64,000 nt of DNA, taken from positions 682,001-746,000 of the forward strand of contig CBDFGS010000013.1 in the NCBI GenBank assembly GCA_965247255.1. The letters run 5' to 3'. The notes beneath the pieces were generated by a model, which saw nothing but the letters and a program-made list of their open reading frames with translations, was not told where the DNA came from and did not search any database. Below are positions 17,203 to 25,300 of this stretch, piece by piece (the stretch's first letter is position 1; every line of letters starts with the position of its first letter). A program made the translations under genes and the position numbers. Origin of the DNA: CBDFGS01 sp965247255 (GTDB taxonomy: Bacteria; Chloroflexota; Dehalococcoidia; Lucifugimonadales; CAUZJF01).

Positions 17203-18423
17203 TTAGCGCTCGTGGAGTTCAGTCTCAGGGTAGAAGTCCGTCCAAGCGAACCAGTACGAAATTATGAAAGGGTAAGCCTGCAGCCGCTTGCCGGCCAACG
17301 GCCCCGTTAGCGCTGCTCCCGAGTTCTTGTTCCAGGTTGACCCGGTGTTGCGGTCTACCATCAAGGACGACTCTTCCCCTTCATCGAAGGTCAGGGTCTG
17401 GCCATCGAGGTCCCTGTCGTACACCGCCATAGCCCCGCTGTCCCCGTCGTAGACAGCCACTAGATTGCCCCCCTCGAAGGTGTCGTTGAGGACCTTCGAG
17501 CTTGCCACATCCGAGTAGCCATAGGCCCGCTGGCCGGACTCTCCCGTGAGCCCGATCACCACATCCTTGGTACGGAGCCGTTTGTCCCGGTTCGTCTCTC
17601 CCTGCGAGCCGGCGTCCGGCATCAAGTAGTACTCGTAGTATGGGTCGTCGCTCGGCCCGGGGTAACCGCGGTCCAATACGAGGCTCTCCGGGTGCAGCCT
17701 TTTCCAGGCGGCCCAGCTTGTCCGCAGCGACGGCAACATCTCCAGCCTGGTCCCCTTCAGCGGGCCTTTAACCGCCTCCGCCAGAAACTGGCTCCAGAGC
17801 GATTCCGTCTCGCGGTCGTACATGACCAGCGCGTTCATGATCAGGTCGCCCTCGACGCCGAAAGTGAGCGCCTCGCCGTCTACGTTGCGGGCATACACTA
17901 TGCCCGTGGCGCAGAGCGGTCACCACGTGACGAGTATCGGGACTCCACCCACGGTGTCGTTTACCACCTCGTGGTTGCTGAGGTGTCCAATGGGGTAGGC
18001 GCGATGGTCCCCGTTGACGGAGACGCCGATGACGCTCTCGTGCCTTGGCAGGTCCTTGTTATCGGCGTCAACGAACTTCGGCTCGAAGATAGCGGGAATG
18101 TTATCTCTGGCGGTTACCGGCACCAACGCGAGGCAGCGGCCGTGGAACTCGAACGGGATCGCCCAAGGGTTGTCGCGCGGACATGTTTCGACTTCGGGGG
18201 TTGCGACGGCGGCGGCCGGGCCGGGCGCTGGTACCTGCGGTTCGCCGGCGCCTGTCACCGGCGCCTCGGGCGAAGGCGCATCCGAGACGTCTACTTGACC
18301 GGGCCGAGGGCTCTCGCCCTCGGGCGCGGCCTCCCGAGGGCCTCCGCAAGCCAGTATGGCCACGAAGAGGACAGCGGCGAACGGGCTCACGGCGATGAAA
18401 TCGCGCATCTTCTGCGTGCTCAC
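17203..18423 (-). CDS. DUF3179 lipoprotein, predicted selenoprotein (TGA at codon 168), intact
   Basis: From GTG 18423 the frame gives a signal with lipobox-like VAILACGG, then an acidic Pro/Ala linker. The DUF3179 domain follows: NIPAIFEPKFVDADN, ESVIGVSVNGDHRAYP, HEVVNDTVGGVPILVTW. A TGA lies at 17922-17920. Reading on in the same frame gives PLCATGIVYARN, LIMNALVMYDRETESLWSQF and ends at 17203 with a complete C-terminus, for 406 residues in all. The TGA replaces the first Cys of CPLC, as in the other copy. The two proteins differ clearly elsewhere, so a shared TGA is hard to explain as a chance nonsense mutation. The domain's function is unknown. A UxxC motif outside the membrane suggests thiol or metal redox chemistry. 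No sel genes lie in this window. Confidence 0.8.
17888..17906 (-). promoter_or_regulatory. Predicted bacterial SECIS hairpin, DUF3179 copy 2
   Basis: The same 7-bp stem (CGGGCAT/ATGCCCG) lies at the same distance, 13 bases after the TGA, as in copy 1, with loop AGTGT. The loop keeps a G and a following U but differs from GGTCT, so SelB affinity may differ. Part of the stem also encodes the conserved TG.VYAR residues, so some of the conservation could be coding. Confidence 0.62.
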
Positions 18424-18754
18424 ACGGGTCAGCTACACCGAGACGGCACTAATCGCCCACACCCCATCAATGCGGCGGGACCTGGGCCTACGAGCTACGT
18501 GTGTTGGATGCCGGCCGCTGGTCAAGCGGTGCGGAGCCAATGACGTTCCAGCCTCTTTGGTCGCGAAATTCCCGTCGCCCTTCGAGCAGAACGACTACTC
18601 AACTGCCGCTTGGGCGAAGTTGACGGCCAGTTTCGTACCATCTGCTCTGCGCGAGAACAGCGGCGCCTGGCCATTGATAGCGAGAATGTTAACAACCGGC
18701 ACGAAGTAAAGGAGGAGCAAATAGGCCTACGGGTGCGAACGCGAGGCAAGTCGG
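18424..18754. other. Gap between DUF3179 copy 2 and the attachment repeat; no confident gene
   Basis: About 330 bases. A minus-strand open stretch ending at a TAG at 18597-18595 reads protein-like (FVPVVNILAINGQAPLF) but is only about 42 codons with no clear start. AAAGGAGG at 18711-18718 resembles a strong ribosome binding site, but no start codon follows at the right spacing. GTTAAC at 18688-18693 repeats the motif seen inside the element. Confidence 0.35.
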
Positions 18755-18808
18755 GTGGTGGGCGGTAATGGATTTGAACCAATGACCTCTGCGATGTCAA
18801 CGCAGCGC
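18755..18808 (+). repeat. Attachment site repeat attL-type (54 bp)
   Basis: Perfect copy of 21943-21996. It contains the anticodon-stem inverted repeat CTGCG-ATGTCAA-CGCAG, which matches the usual tyrosine-recombinase core of two arms around a 7-base overlap. The integrase frame starts inside it. Confidence 0.85.
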
Positions 18809-19597
18809 GCATCTGATTCGTATCTAGACTCCTATCTGGAGAGTTTGAGAATACGAGGCTCAAGTGTTAACTATGTTAACAAGGTCGCTGAGCTCTTGCA
18901 GCGGTATGTTGCAGCAGCCAAGTCCGTTTCGCCAGCAACTGCCACGCGGTTCCTCAGCAGATATAGAAACCATAAGCCGAACACGCAGGCACGCTACGCC
19001 ACGTACATCAGAGGCTTCCTTACTTTCCTAGGAATGCCATTCGACCTTAAGGTGAAGGTGCCGCGGCAGCTTCCGCCGTTTGTGTCAGCTGAGGACATCG
19101 CGCGGATTCGGACGTGCATCGAGAACAAGGAGACGCACAAGACTACAACGTTTCGTGATCTTGTTCTGCTGGAAACCGCGTCTAAGACGGGACTGCGCCG
19201 AAGCGAGCTCGCCAACCTGAAGGTAAAGCATATCGATTTCCGAGGTTCTCGCCTGATAGTGGTCGGTGGCAAAGGCGGCAAGGACCGAGTAGTCCCGCTA
19301 GTGCTCTCCTTGGCTAAGCGTCTCAAGCAGTTGTGTGATGCCAAGGGAGAGGAAGAGAAGGTCTTCGGACTCACATATCGTAGCTTGGGAATGAAGTTCT
19401 ATATCTGGGCCAAGAAGGCAGATGTTAACCTACATACGCATAGTTTCCGCCACCATTTCGCGACTAGCCTCGTCGATAGAGGCGCCAACATCAGAGCTGT
19501 TCAGGAGCTACTTGGCCACAGCAACCTCAACACGACTCAGGTGTATCTCGCGGTGACAGGACGCCACCTAGACGAAGCGATCACCTTGCTTGAATGA
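18755..19597 (+). CDS. Tyrosine recombinase (integrase)
   Basis: 280 codons from GTG 18755. The catalytic set is complete: R148 (TGLRRSEL), K173 (GGKGGKDRVVPL), H229 and R232 (HSFRHHFAT), H255 (LGHSNLNTTQ) and the nucleophile Y264. The SAM-like core-binding domain spans about residues 20-95. The first 18 codons are encoded by the tRNA-derived repeat, so the true start in the integrated state is unclear (ATG at codons 10 or 14, or the GTG). No good ribosome binding site precedes them. In the excised circle the frame would continue upstream into the HTH gene at 21757 without a stop. Confidence 0.9.
   Translation: MVGGNGFEPMTSAMSTQRASDSYLDSYLESLRIRGSSVNYVNKVAELLQRYVAAAKSVSPATATRFLSRYRNHKPNTQARYATYIRGFLTFLGMPFDLKVKVPRQLPPFVSAEDIARIRTCIENKETHKTTTFRDLVLLETASKTGLRRSELANLKVKHIDFRGSRLIVVGGKGGKDRVVPLVLSLAKRLKQLCDAKGEEEKVFGLTYRSLGMKFYIWAKKADVNLHTHSFRHHFATSLVDRGANIRAVQELLGHSNLNTTQVYLAVTGRHLDEAITLLE
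18866..18880. promoter_or_regulatory. Paired GTTAAC sites, candidate integrase arm-binding sites (left)
   Basis: GTTAAC occurs twice with 3 bases between (18866-18871, 18875-18880), 57 bases from the core repeat and inside the integrase gene. The matching pair at 21871-21888 lies 54 bases from the other core. The arm-site role is inferred from this near symmetry. Confidence 0.45.
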
Positions 19598-19599
19598 CG

Positions 19600-19750
19600 C
19601 TAGACCTTCCTGCCATTAACGACGACAGGGACACCTTCAGGGTCATGGGCTGGAAGGACATCACTATGCTAAGGCGATACACTGCAGCCGTCGCAGGCGA
19701 ACCAGCGCAGCGGCGCACGAGCGCTTCAGTCCAGGCGACTCTATCAGTGG
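19600..19750 (+). pseudogene. Decayed tyrosine-recombinase C-terminus (remnant 1)
   Basis: Right after the integrase stop, a frame reads FRVMGWKDITMLRRYTAAVAGEP, which matches the end of another recombinase type: the MGW..p.ML.RY block containing the nucleophile Tyr. A one-base shift then gives AAHERFSPGDSI, the usual C-terminal tail of such enzymes. The upstream catalytic residues are absent. It is a frameshifted relic of an earlier or neighbouring integrase, different from the intact one. Confidence 0.6.
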
Positions 19751-19994
19751 ACGCAGCTGGCGAAACCGTGTTGGCAGGCCGAGTAGCTATAGCCATAGAC
19801 ATGTAGACGCAGCCTGCCCCAGTCGTCAGAGACGCCCCGGCAAGAGCGCGGTGCTTCTTGGTTTGAATCTGAGACGAGAGTAGAATGCCATTGACAGCAG
19901 GCAGCACTCTGGCTTATCAGGATTTCTCGGTTGTCCAACTGGCGCGGGTCGCCTTATAGTGCTCAGATGACAGATGGATCAGAGGAGGTCATCT

Positions 19995-20204
19995 TTGGCG
20001 AAGCAAGCGTATTCCTGCGTAAAGTGCAAGGGAACCGAATACAGGGCTGGAGAACTAAGGACGACAGGCTCAGGTATAACCCGATACCTTAATATCCAGA
20101 ACCAGAAATACGCCACCGTGGCATGTTCGAAGTGCGGCTACACCGAGTTATATCGGCTAGACGGTACCGGCATCGGTAACATCGTAGATATTTTCACCAA
20201 CTAG
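19995..20204 (+). CDS. Zn-ribbon nucleic-acid-binding-type small protein
   Basis: 69 residues with two CxxC knuckles (YSCVKCKGTEY and VACSKCGYTELYRL) around a GELRTTGSGITRYLNIQNQKYATV core. This is the pattern of the small Zn-ribbon family once annotated as DUF2082 (nucleic-acid-binding, Zn-ribbon). I set the start at TTG 19995 because GAGGAGG (19982-19988) lies 6 bases before it. The ATG at 19974 would put that site inside the gene. It sits between two recombinase relics, so it is probably cargo that arrived with an older element. Confidence 0.72.
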   Translation: MAKQAYSCVKCKGTEYRAGELRTTGSGITRYLNIQNQKYATVACSKCGYTELYRLDGTGIGNIVDIFTN

Positions 20205-20217
20205 AATGTCCGGTTTG

Positions 20218-20280
20218 TGTCGAGCTGCCCAGCAAGCCCACGAGCGCTTCAGCCCAGGCGACGCGATGAGTCTACGTTAG
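20218..20280 (+). pseudogene. Decayed tyrosine-recombinase C-terminal tail (remnant 2)
   Basis: About 20 codons read RAAQQAHERFSPGDAM and end at TAG 20278-20280. The wording is nearly that of the tail in remnant 1 (AAHERFSPGDSI), and the DNA shares the block CACGAGCGCTTCAG. Nothing upstream belongs to a recombinase. It is probably a second tail left by repeated insertion or deletion at the same place. Confidence 0.5.
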
Positions 20281-20307
20281 TCATATCCCTTGTCTGTAGG
20301 CAGCGTC

Positions 20308-20580
20308 CTAATCTGAATCGCTGGAATCGCTATCTGAATTCCTCTGTAGCCTTCGCCGGAACAAAGCAAGGCTTCCCCAAAGTGGAACAATAATATGGAA
20401 GACGGCGTAGATCACGAGAGTAAAGGGCCACACGAGGGCCATTAGCCCAGCAAAAATCCACCCGTTCTCGCCTGGGGCTAGCCGATATGATCCGAACCGC
20501 GACGTGTCGAACACGCCGATCGCGAAAAAGACCACGAAACCGATCACGTAACTTAAAAAGGAGGTGTCAACGTTAGACAT
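20308..20580 (-). CDS. Small membrane protein, two predicted spans
   Basis: 90 residues with hydrophobic segments at about 8-26 (FLSYVIGFVVFFAIGVF) and 40-72 (WIFAGLMALVWPFTLVIYAVF), ending in an Arg-rich and then Ser/Asp-rich tail (NSDSDSSDSD). It is the only minus-strand gene with good composition in this element. No family is recognised. Its position between the recombinase relics and the HTH genes suggests element cargo. Confidence 0.55.
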   Translation of the reverse strand: MSNVDTSFLSYVIGFVVFFAIGVFDTSRFGSYRLAPGENGWIFAGLMALVWPFTLVIYAVFHIIVPLWGSLALFRRRLQRNSDSDSSDSD

Positions 20581-21605
20581 CGTGATCGATCGACTTCGCG
20601 TGCTCCAACCTAGTGGTCCAACATCCTAGTATTGAAGGGTTCTGAGGTTACGGCTTGGTAGGGGCGGGTTTGAAACCCGCCCTGTCGTCGTAGCACGCCA
20701 ATCTCGGCTACCCCTCATTTCAAAGATTTCGGTCTACTAGTTCGTGGGCACAAAGACGCTGCACGTTGCAACCGCCGCAATGGCAGTGGGTGTGCAAGAT
20801 GATTTCTGGACTATCCGTGACCTCGTTGAGCTTTCAAACTGGGACACTACCTGTCCGCGCGAGAACCATTGATTACCTCACCATCAACCATACCACCGGT
20901 CCCACGTGGAGACAGTCACCAAATCGCCAAGAGGTCTTTTCATCCTGCCGTACCGTTGCCCACAAACTGAGCTGGCGACACGCCAGGCTTTCTCGGCTGG
21001 AAGCGTGCTTTTGCCTGTTCCTCCAACTCCTTTTTGTTCCTGCGGACCCATCTGCCCAAAGAGTGCTTATCGGCTCCTTCCGCCCCGGCGAGGAAGGCGG
21101 CGAGGTCAGTGGCCAAACACCGCCCTTCCTGGTCCACCCGATCCTTTATGAAAGACCCAGCCGACTCAGGCCGCGTTGGTGGAACTGTCAAAGGTGGGAA
21201 CGCTTTTGTGCGAAGTGCGCTCGTGTCCGCAGGGTGTCATCCAAGACGGGCCGTTGACTAGCCAGCGCGGCACAGGTATGCTCGGGGATAACCCGTTGCG
21301 GGTCGTCAATACGCCGCCCTTGAGGATTCTCCTCCTCACGAAATTACCCGAGGCCCGCAATGGGTCCTCTTTTTGACCGGCTCGTGCCTCGTTCGTCGAC
21401 TCAGCACAGTCATTCGCCTCCATGCCAGAGTACTGCGTCGCGGTGCGTCATCTGTGTGCATCCGCGGGGCAATGAAAGTATGAAAGGAAATAGCTCTAGT
21501 AGTATCGTATGTATGAAAGAGCTAGATATGGTTTCATGGGCACTTTCATGCCTGCCGAGCTCACCGCGCCTTGACGTCTGGTCCGACCGGTATTACCATG
21601 GTCGC
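20581..21605. other. About 1 kb with no confident gene
   Basis: Open frames exist on both strands but composition is poor. The best is a minus-strand frame, 20940-21191 (83 codons, with ATDLAAFLAGAEGADKHSLG and a basic Lys/Arg helix), which could be a small DNA-binding protein, but it lacks a convincing ribosome binding site. Nothing else is recognised apart from the hairpin at 20662-20682. Confidence 0.4.
20662..20682. repeat. 10-bp inverted repeat hairpin
   Basis: GGGCGGGTTT and AAACCCGCCC are separated by one base. No T-run follows, so it is not an obvious terminator. It looks like a dispersed intergenic palindrome. A related G+C-rich palindrome with a TAGGGG/CCCCTA edge lies after the rpsI terminator near 58093. 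Confidence 0.5.
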
Positions 21606-21779
21606 ATGGCTCGCAAGTGGCCCAACACCAGCATCCGCATCAACCCAGTCGCGGTGCGCAAGGCTCGCATCGCAGCGCTGACAGCGGATAAGGCGCTCGG
21701 TGACTGGCTGGAGGAAGCAATAGAGGAGAAACTAGAGCGCCGAGAGGAGAGCACCGATGTCGCTAAGAAGCATCGCTAG
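21606..21779 (+). CDS. Small ribbon-helix-helix (CopG-like) DNA-binding protein
   Basis: 57 residues beginning MARKWPNTSIRINPVAVRKA. The short strand TSIRI followed by two helices (VAVRKARIAALTADKALGDWLEEAIEEKLERR) matches the ribbon-helix-helix fold of CopG/Arc-type repressors. The 3' end overlaps the next gene by 23 bases in another frame, so the two are co-translated. It lies at the tRNA-proximal end of the element and could control integrase expression or be an orphan antitoxin. Confidence 0.6.
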   Translation: MARKWPNTSIRINPVAVRKARIAALTADKALGDWLEEAIEEKLERREESTDVAKKHR

Positions 21780-22014
21780 GCAGTTGGGAATATCTCCCGC
21801 GTACCTAAGTTATATGGTGAACGGAAAGAGGCCTTGGAGGCCTGGTCTGTATGAGAGATATCTGGCTACTGTTAACAAAAGTGTTAACAACTCTGCGCCC
21901 GGCGGGGGGTGGAGTGGGGCAATACCGGCTATGAAAGTAGCTGTGGTGGGCGGTAATGGATTTGAACCAATGACCTCTGCGATGTCAACGCAGCGCTCTA
22001 AACCACTGAGCTAA
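21757..22014 (+). CDS. Small HTH protein whose frame runs into the attachment site
   Basis: ATG 21757, preceded by GAGGAGAG. Residues 1-30 form a helix-turn-helix (LRSIARQLGISPAYLSYMVNGKRPW), Cro/XRE-like. A GGG linker follows. The last 23 codons are encoded by the antisense of tRNA-Val and end at a TAA inside the tRNA. The C-terminal residues are therefore an accident of integration. In the excised circle the same frame would continue through the 54-bp repeat into the integrase core-binding domain, giving an HTH-integrase fusion of about 342 residues. Confidence 0.6.
   Translation: MSLRSIARQLGISPAYLSYMVNGKRPWRPGLYERYLATVNKSVNNSAPGGGWSGAIPAMKVAVVGGNGFEPMTSAMSTQRSKPLS
21871..21888. promoter_or_regulatory. 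Paired GTTAAC sites, candidate integrase arm-binding sites (right)
   Basis: GTTAAC at 21871-21876 and 21883-21888, 54 bases before the right core repeat. This mirrors the pair at 18866-18880. Confidence 0.45.
21943..21996 (+). repeat. Attachment site repeat attR-type (54 bp), within tRNA-Val
   Basis: Perfect copy of 18755-18808. It covers the tRNA 3' end with its encoded CCA, the T arm, the variable region and the whole anticodon stem-loop. Confidence 0.85.
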
Positions 22015-22020
22015 CCGCCC
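21944..22020 (-). tRNA. tRNA-Val (anticodon GAC), CCA encoded
   Basis: Read on the minus strand from 22020, the cloverleaf is clear. It has acceptor GGGCGGT/ACCGCCC, D stem GCTC/GAGC, and anticodon stem CTGCG/CGCAG with loop TTGACAT (anticodon GAC). The T arm contains TTCAAAT, with one T-T mismatch in its stem. Discriminator A and CCA follow. It is the integration site of the element to its left. Confidence 0.93.
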
Positions 22021-22199
22021 GGACCGTCCTCATCTCAAGTCTATCATGGGTGTCAGCATGGTCAAACAGGAAGCGCGAGAAACGGCGAAGCGTGGAGGAC
22101 AACGCCAAGTACGGAATCACCCAATAGCCCGTGCGCGAGGGTAAGCCCGCCCAGCCCCCTTTTTCCGGACTTGCACTAAAACTCGCCATGCGGAGCTGT

Positions 22200-22313
22200 G
22201 GTTCGACAGGCCTGCCCTGAGCAGAGCCGAAGGGCTCACCATGGACGTAGCCTCAACCTCACCGTTCATCATTTCGGCAGACTCAGCACAGGCTCTGAGC
22301 CCGTCGAAGGACA
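22200..22313. repeat. Dispersed palindromic intergenic repeats between tRNA-Val and rpoC
   Basis: Two blocks read like the widespread short palindrome centred on CTGAGC..GTCGAAGG: CCTGCCCTGAGCAGAGCCGA near 22210 and GGCTCTGAGCCCGTCGAAGG near 22291. Translated, they give spurious peptides such as CPEQSRRA. The rest of the 370-base gap holds no gene that I recognise. Confidence 0.45.
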
Positions 22314-22392
22314 GTACGACTGCGGCGACACCGCTAGTGCCAAACCCTCTTTTTCAGACGGGGCGGTCGAATCCGGGGACCCAACCTGCCTT

Positions 22393-25300
22393 CTATAGAG
22401 AGGGGACTTCCTCCCGGGGGTGCTCCGGATCGAGCCCGCGGAGAGTTTCGCTGGGGTCCCCAAACCGAGCTTCGAACTCGCCGGGCTCTCCGTCTACACT
22501 AGAGAGGAGGCCCAGCGGCTCTTGCGCTTGTAGCTCGGCCAGCCCGAGGCGCTCTCGGCCCTCCTCGGACATGTCGAACCGGGCGGGTATGAGCCTTCCG
22601 ATGATGACGTTCTCCTTCAGGCCTCGCAGGTAGTCCACGTCACCGTTGATCGACGCCTCGGTGAGGACGCGGGTAGTCTCTTGGAACGACGCGGCAGCAA
22701 GGAAGCTGTCTACATTCAGGGAAGCCCTGGTGATGCCCAATAGCACGGGGCTAGCGGTGGCGGGCTCTCCGCCCTCGGCGAGCACCGCGGAGTTGACCTC
22801 CTCATACTTTTGGCGTGCCACAAGCTCACCCGGGAGCAGGTCGGTGTCGCCCGGCGAGTCAATTCGGACCTTTCTAAGCATCTGGTTGATCACTACCTCG
22901 ATGTGCTTATCGTGGATCGTGACCCCCTGCGACTTGTAGACCTTCTGGACCTCCTCTCGCAGGTAGCCTTGTACAGCCTCACGTCCTTGGATCCTCAGTA
23001 TCTGCTGTGGGCTTTTGGGACCCGAGGTCAGCGCCTGTCCCGCAGCCACTTTGTCACCCGAGTCGACTACGATGTGGGCCGCGGCCGGGATCGCATACTC
23101 CCTGCTCTCCTCGTCTATCCAAGTGATAGTCAAGGAGCCCTTGTGCCGCTGCACTGTCCCTGACTCTCTGGCGGTAATACCGACGGGCTGTATTGAGGTC
23201 TTTTTCTTCTTTCCAGACGCCTTCGGCTCGGCCAGGCTCTCTCCGAGGGTTACCTCTTGGCCAGTCTTCACGACGATCTTGAGGTCGGACGGGATAGGGT
23301 ACTCGTCGGTGTATTCATCGGAGCTGAATACCGAGATGGTGCGCCCCTCCGGGATATCGGACACTTCGACGGCGCCGTCAATCTCCGACAGGATCGCTTC
23401 GCCCTTCGGGGACCTGGACTCGAAGAGTTCCTCCACGCGGGGCAGTCCGCTAGTGATATCTGCGCCGGCGATCCCCCCGGTGTGGAACGTCCGCATCGTG
23501 AGCTGCGTCCCCGGCTCGCCGATACTCTGAGCGGCTATTATTCCCACGGCTTCGCCAAGCATCGCCGGCCTCCAGGTGGCCAGCGAGGCGCCGTAGCATT
23601 TGAGGCAGACCCCGGCGGGCGTCTCGCACGTCAACGGCGAGAAGACCATCGCGCCCTCCACACCGGCCTCCTTGATGGTCCTGGCAGCGTCTTCGGTGAT
23701 CGGCTCACCCTTGTCCACGAGGATTTCCCCGGTCGAAGGGTCGGCCACGGGCTCAGCAGCGTTGCGGCTCTTTATCATGTCGTCGAAGGGCGTCACGAGG
23801 GGCTCGTCCGGCTTATTCTCGATCCATATGGCTAGGTCCGTCCCACAGTCATCTGAGGTGATGGTCACCTCTTGCGCGACGTCGATCAATCGCCGGGTGA
23901 GATACCCGCTGTCCGCGGTCCGAAGGGCGGTGTCGGCCAGGCCCTTTCTGGCTCCGTGAGTCGAGATGAAATACTCGAGAACGCTAAGACCCTCACGGAA
24001 GTTGGACTTGATAGGGCGGTCGATGATCCGGCCTTTCGGGTCGGACATCAGGCCCCTCATGCCAGCCATCTGTTTGATCTGCGCGATGTTACCTTTGGCC
24101 CCAGAGGTAGCCATCAGATAGATACCCCTGTAGCTGCGCAGGTTGGTCTCAATCACCTTCGTCAGCTCGTCATTTGCCGAAGTCCAAATCTGGACCGTGT
24201 TGGCGTACCTCTCTTCCTCCGTGATCAGGCCATCCAGGTACTGCTGTTCGAGGAGGGCGACTTTCTTCTCGGCGCCTGAGACGATCGCCTTCTTATCAGG
24301 AGACACCTCGATATCGTTGATGGCTATGGTCGTGCCCGACTTCGACGCGTACCTGAAACCGAGATCTTTGACCGCATCCAACATCTCTATCGTCTTTTCG
24401 TTCCCGAGGAGCTTGTAGCACTCGCCGGCGATATCCTTGAGCGCTCCCTTCTCCATCTCCTGGTTGCGGAACCGTAGCTCAACCGGCAGCGCATCGTTCA
24501 TAATTATCCGGCCCACAGATGTCTCCAACCACTCGCTTCCGTTGGAGCTGGCATCGTTGCGTACGTTGATGAGGGCCCGCAAATCGACCTTGCCGAGCTC
24601 GTAGGCCAGGCGGGCGTCATCGAAGCCTGAAAAGCTCTTGCCGGTACCGGAAGCGCCTTCGCTGATCGTGGTCATGTAGTAGCAGCCCAGGACCATATCA
24701 AGGGTCGGGGCCACAATCGGCTCGCCCGAGCTTGGGGAGAGCATGTTGTAGAAGCTGAGCATCACCTTGTTGGCTTCCTGCACGGCGCCCTTTGATAAGG
24801 GAACGTGGACGGCCATCTGGTCGCCATCGAAATCGGCGTTGAACGCGGTGCAGACCAGAGGGTGGACCTGAATTGCGCCTCCATCCACCAGCTTCGGTTT
24901 GAAGGCCTGGATACCCAGCCGGTGAAGCGTCGGTGCGCGGTTGAGCAGGACCGGCCGATCCTTGACCACCTCCTCCAGGATGTCCCATATCTCAGGGTTT
25001 GCCCGCTCGGCCATCCGTTTGGCGCTCTTGATGTTGTGGGCGTATCCGTTGAGCACCAGACGATTCATGACGAAGGGCTTGAATAGCTCCAGGGCCATCC
25101 TGCGAGGGAGACCGCACTCACGAAGCTTCAAGTTGGGCCCCACGGTGATGACGGAGCGGCCGCTGTAGTCCACGCGCTTGCCGAGGAGATTCTGCCTGAA
25201 GCGGCCCTGCTTCCCGCGGAGCAGGTCCGAAAGCGACTTGAGCTTGTGGTTGTGGCTTCCTGAGACGGCCCGCCCTCGACGGCCGTTATCGATTAGGGCG

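Larger units (their letters stand above)
18755..21996 (+). mobile_element. Small integrative element in tRNA-Val(GAC), about 3.2 kb
   Basis: The element is bounded by 54-bp perfect direct repeats (18755-18808 and 21943-21996) derived from the 3' half of tRNA-Val, including the anticodon stem-loop. The intact tRNA is at the right end. It carries a tyrosine recombinase at the left end, two decayed recombinase tails, a Zn-ribbon protein, a small membrane protein, and an RHH plus HTH gene pair at the right end. It resembles a reduced genomic island or phage satellite. The absence of capsid or conjugation genes suggests a minimal or decayed element. Confidence 0.8.

Noticed and set aside
15944..17922. 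Nonsense mutation or reassigned TGA as the explanation for the DUF3179 genes
   Set aside because: Two diverged paralogs have TGA at the same Cys with a hairpin at the same distance, and TGA ends many normal genes here. Nonsense mutation remains formally possible for the IS-truncated copy.
18356..18709. 117-codon frame before the element
   Set aside because: Its first part is antisense to the DUF3179 signal region and the composition is poor; the opposite strand reads slightly better but is short.
21943..22014. C-terminal 23 residues of the HTH gene (GGNGFEPMTSAM and so on) as a protein domain
   Set aside because: They are the antisense translation of tRNA-Val; the same peptide appears at the integrase start for the same reason.
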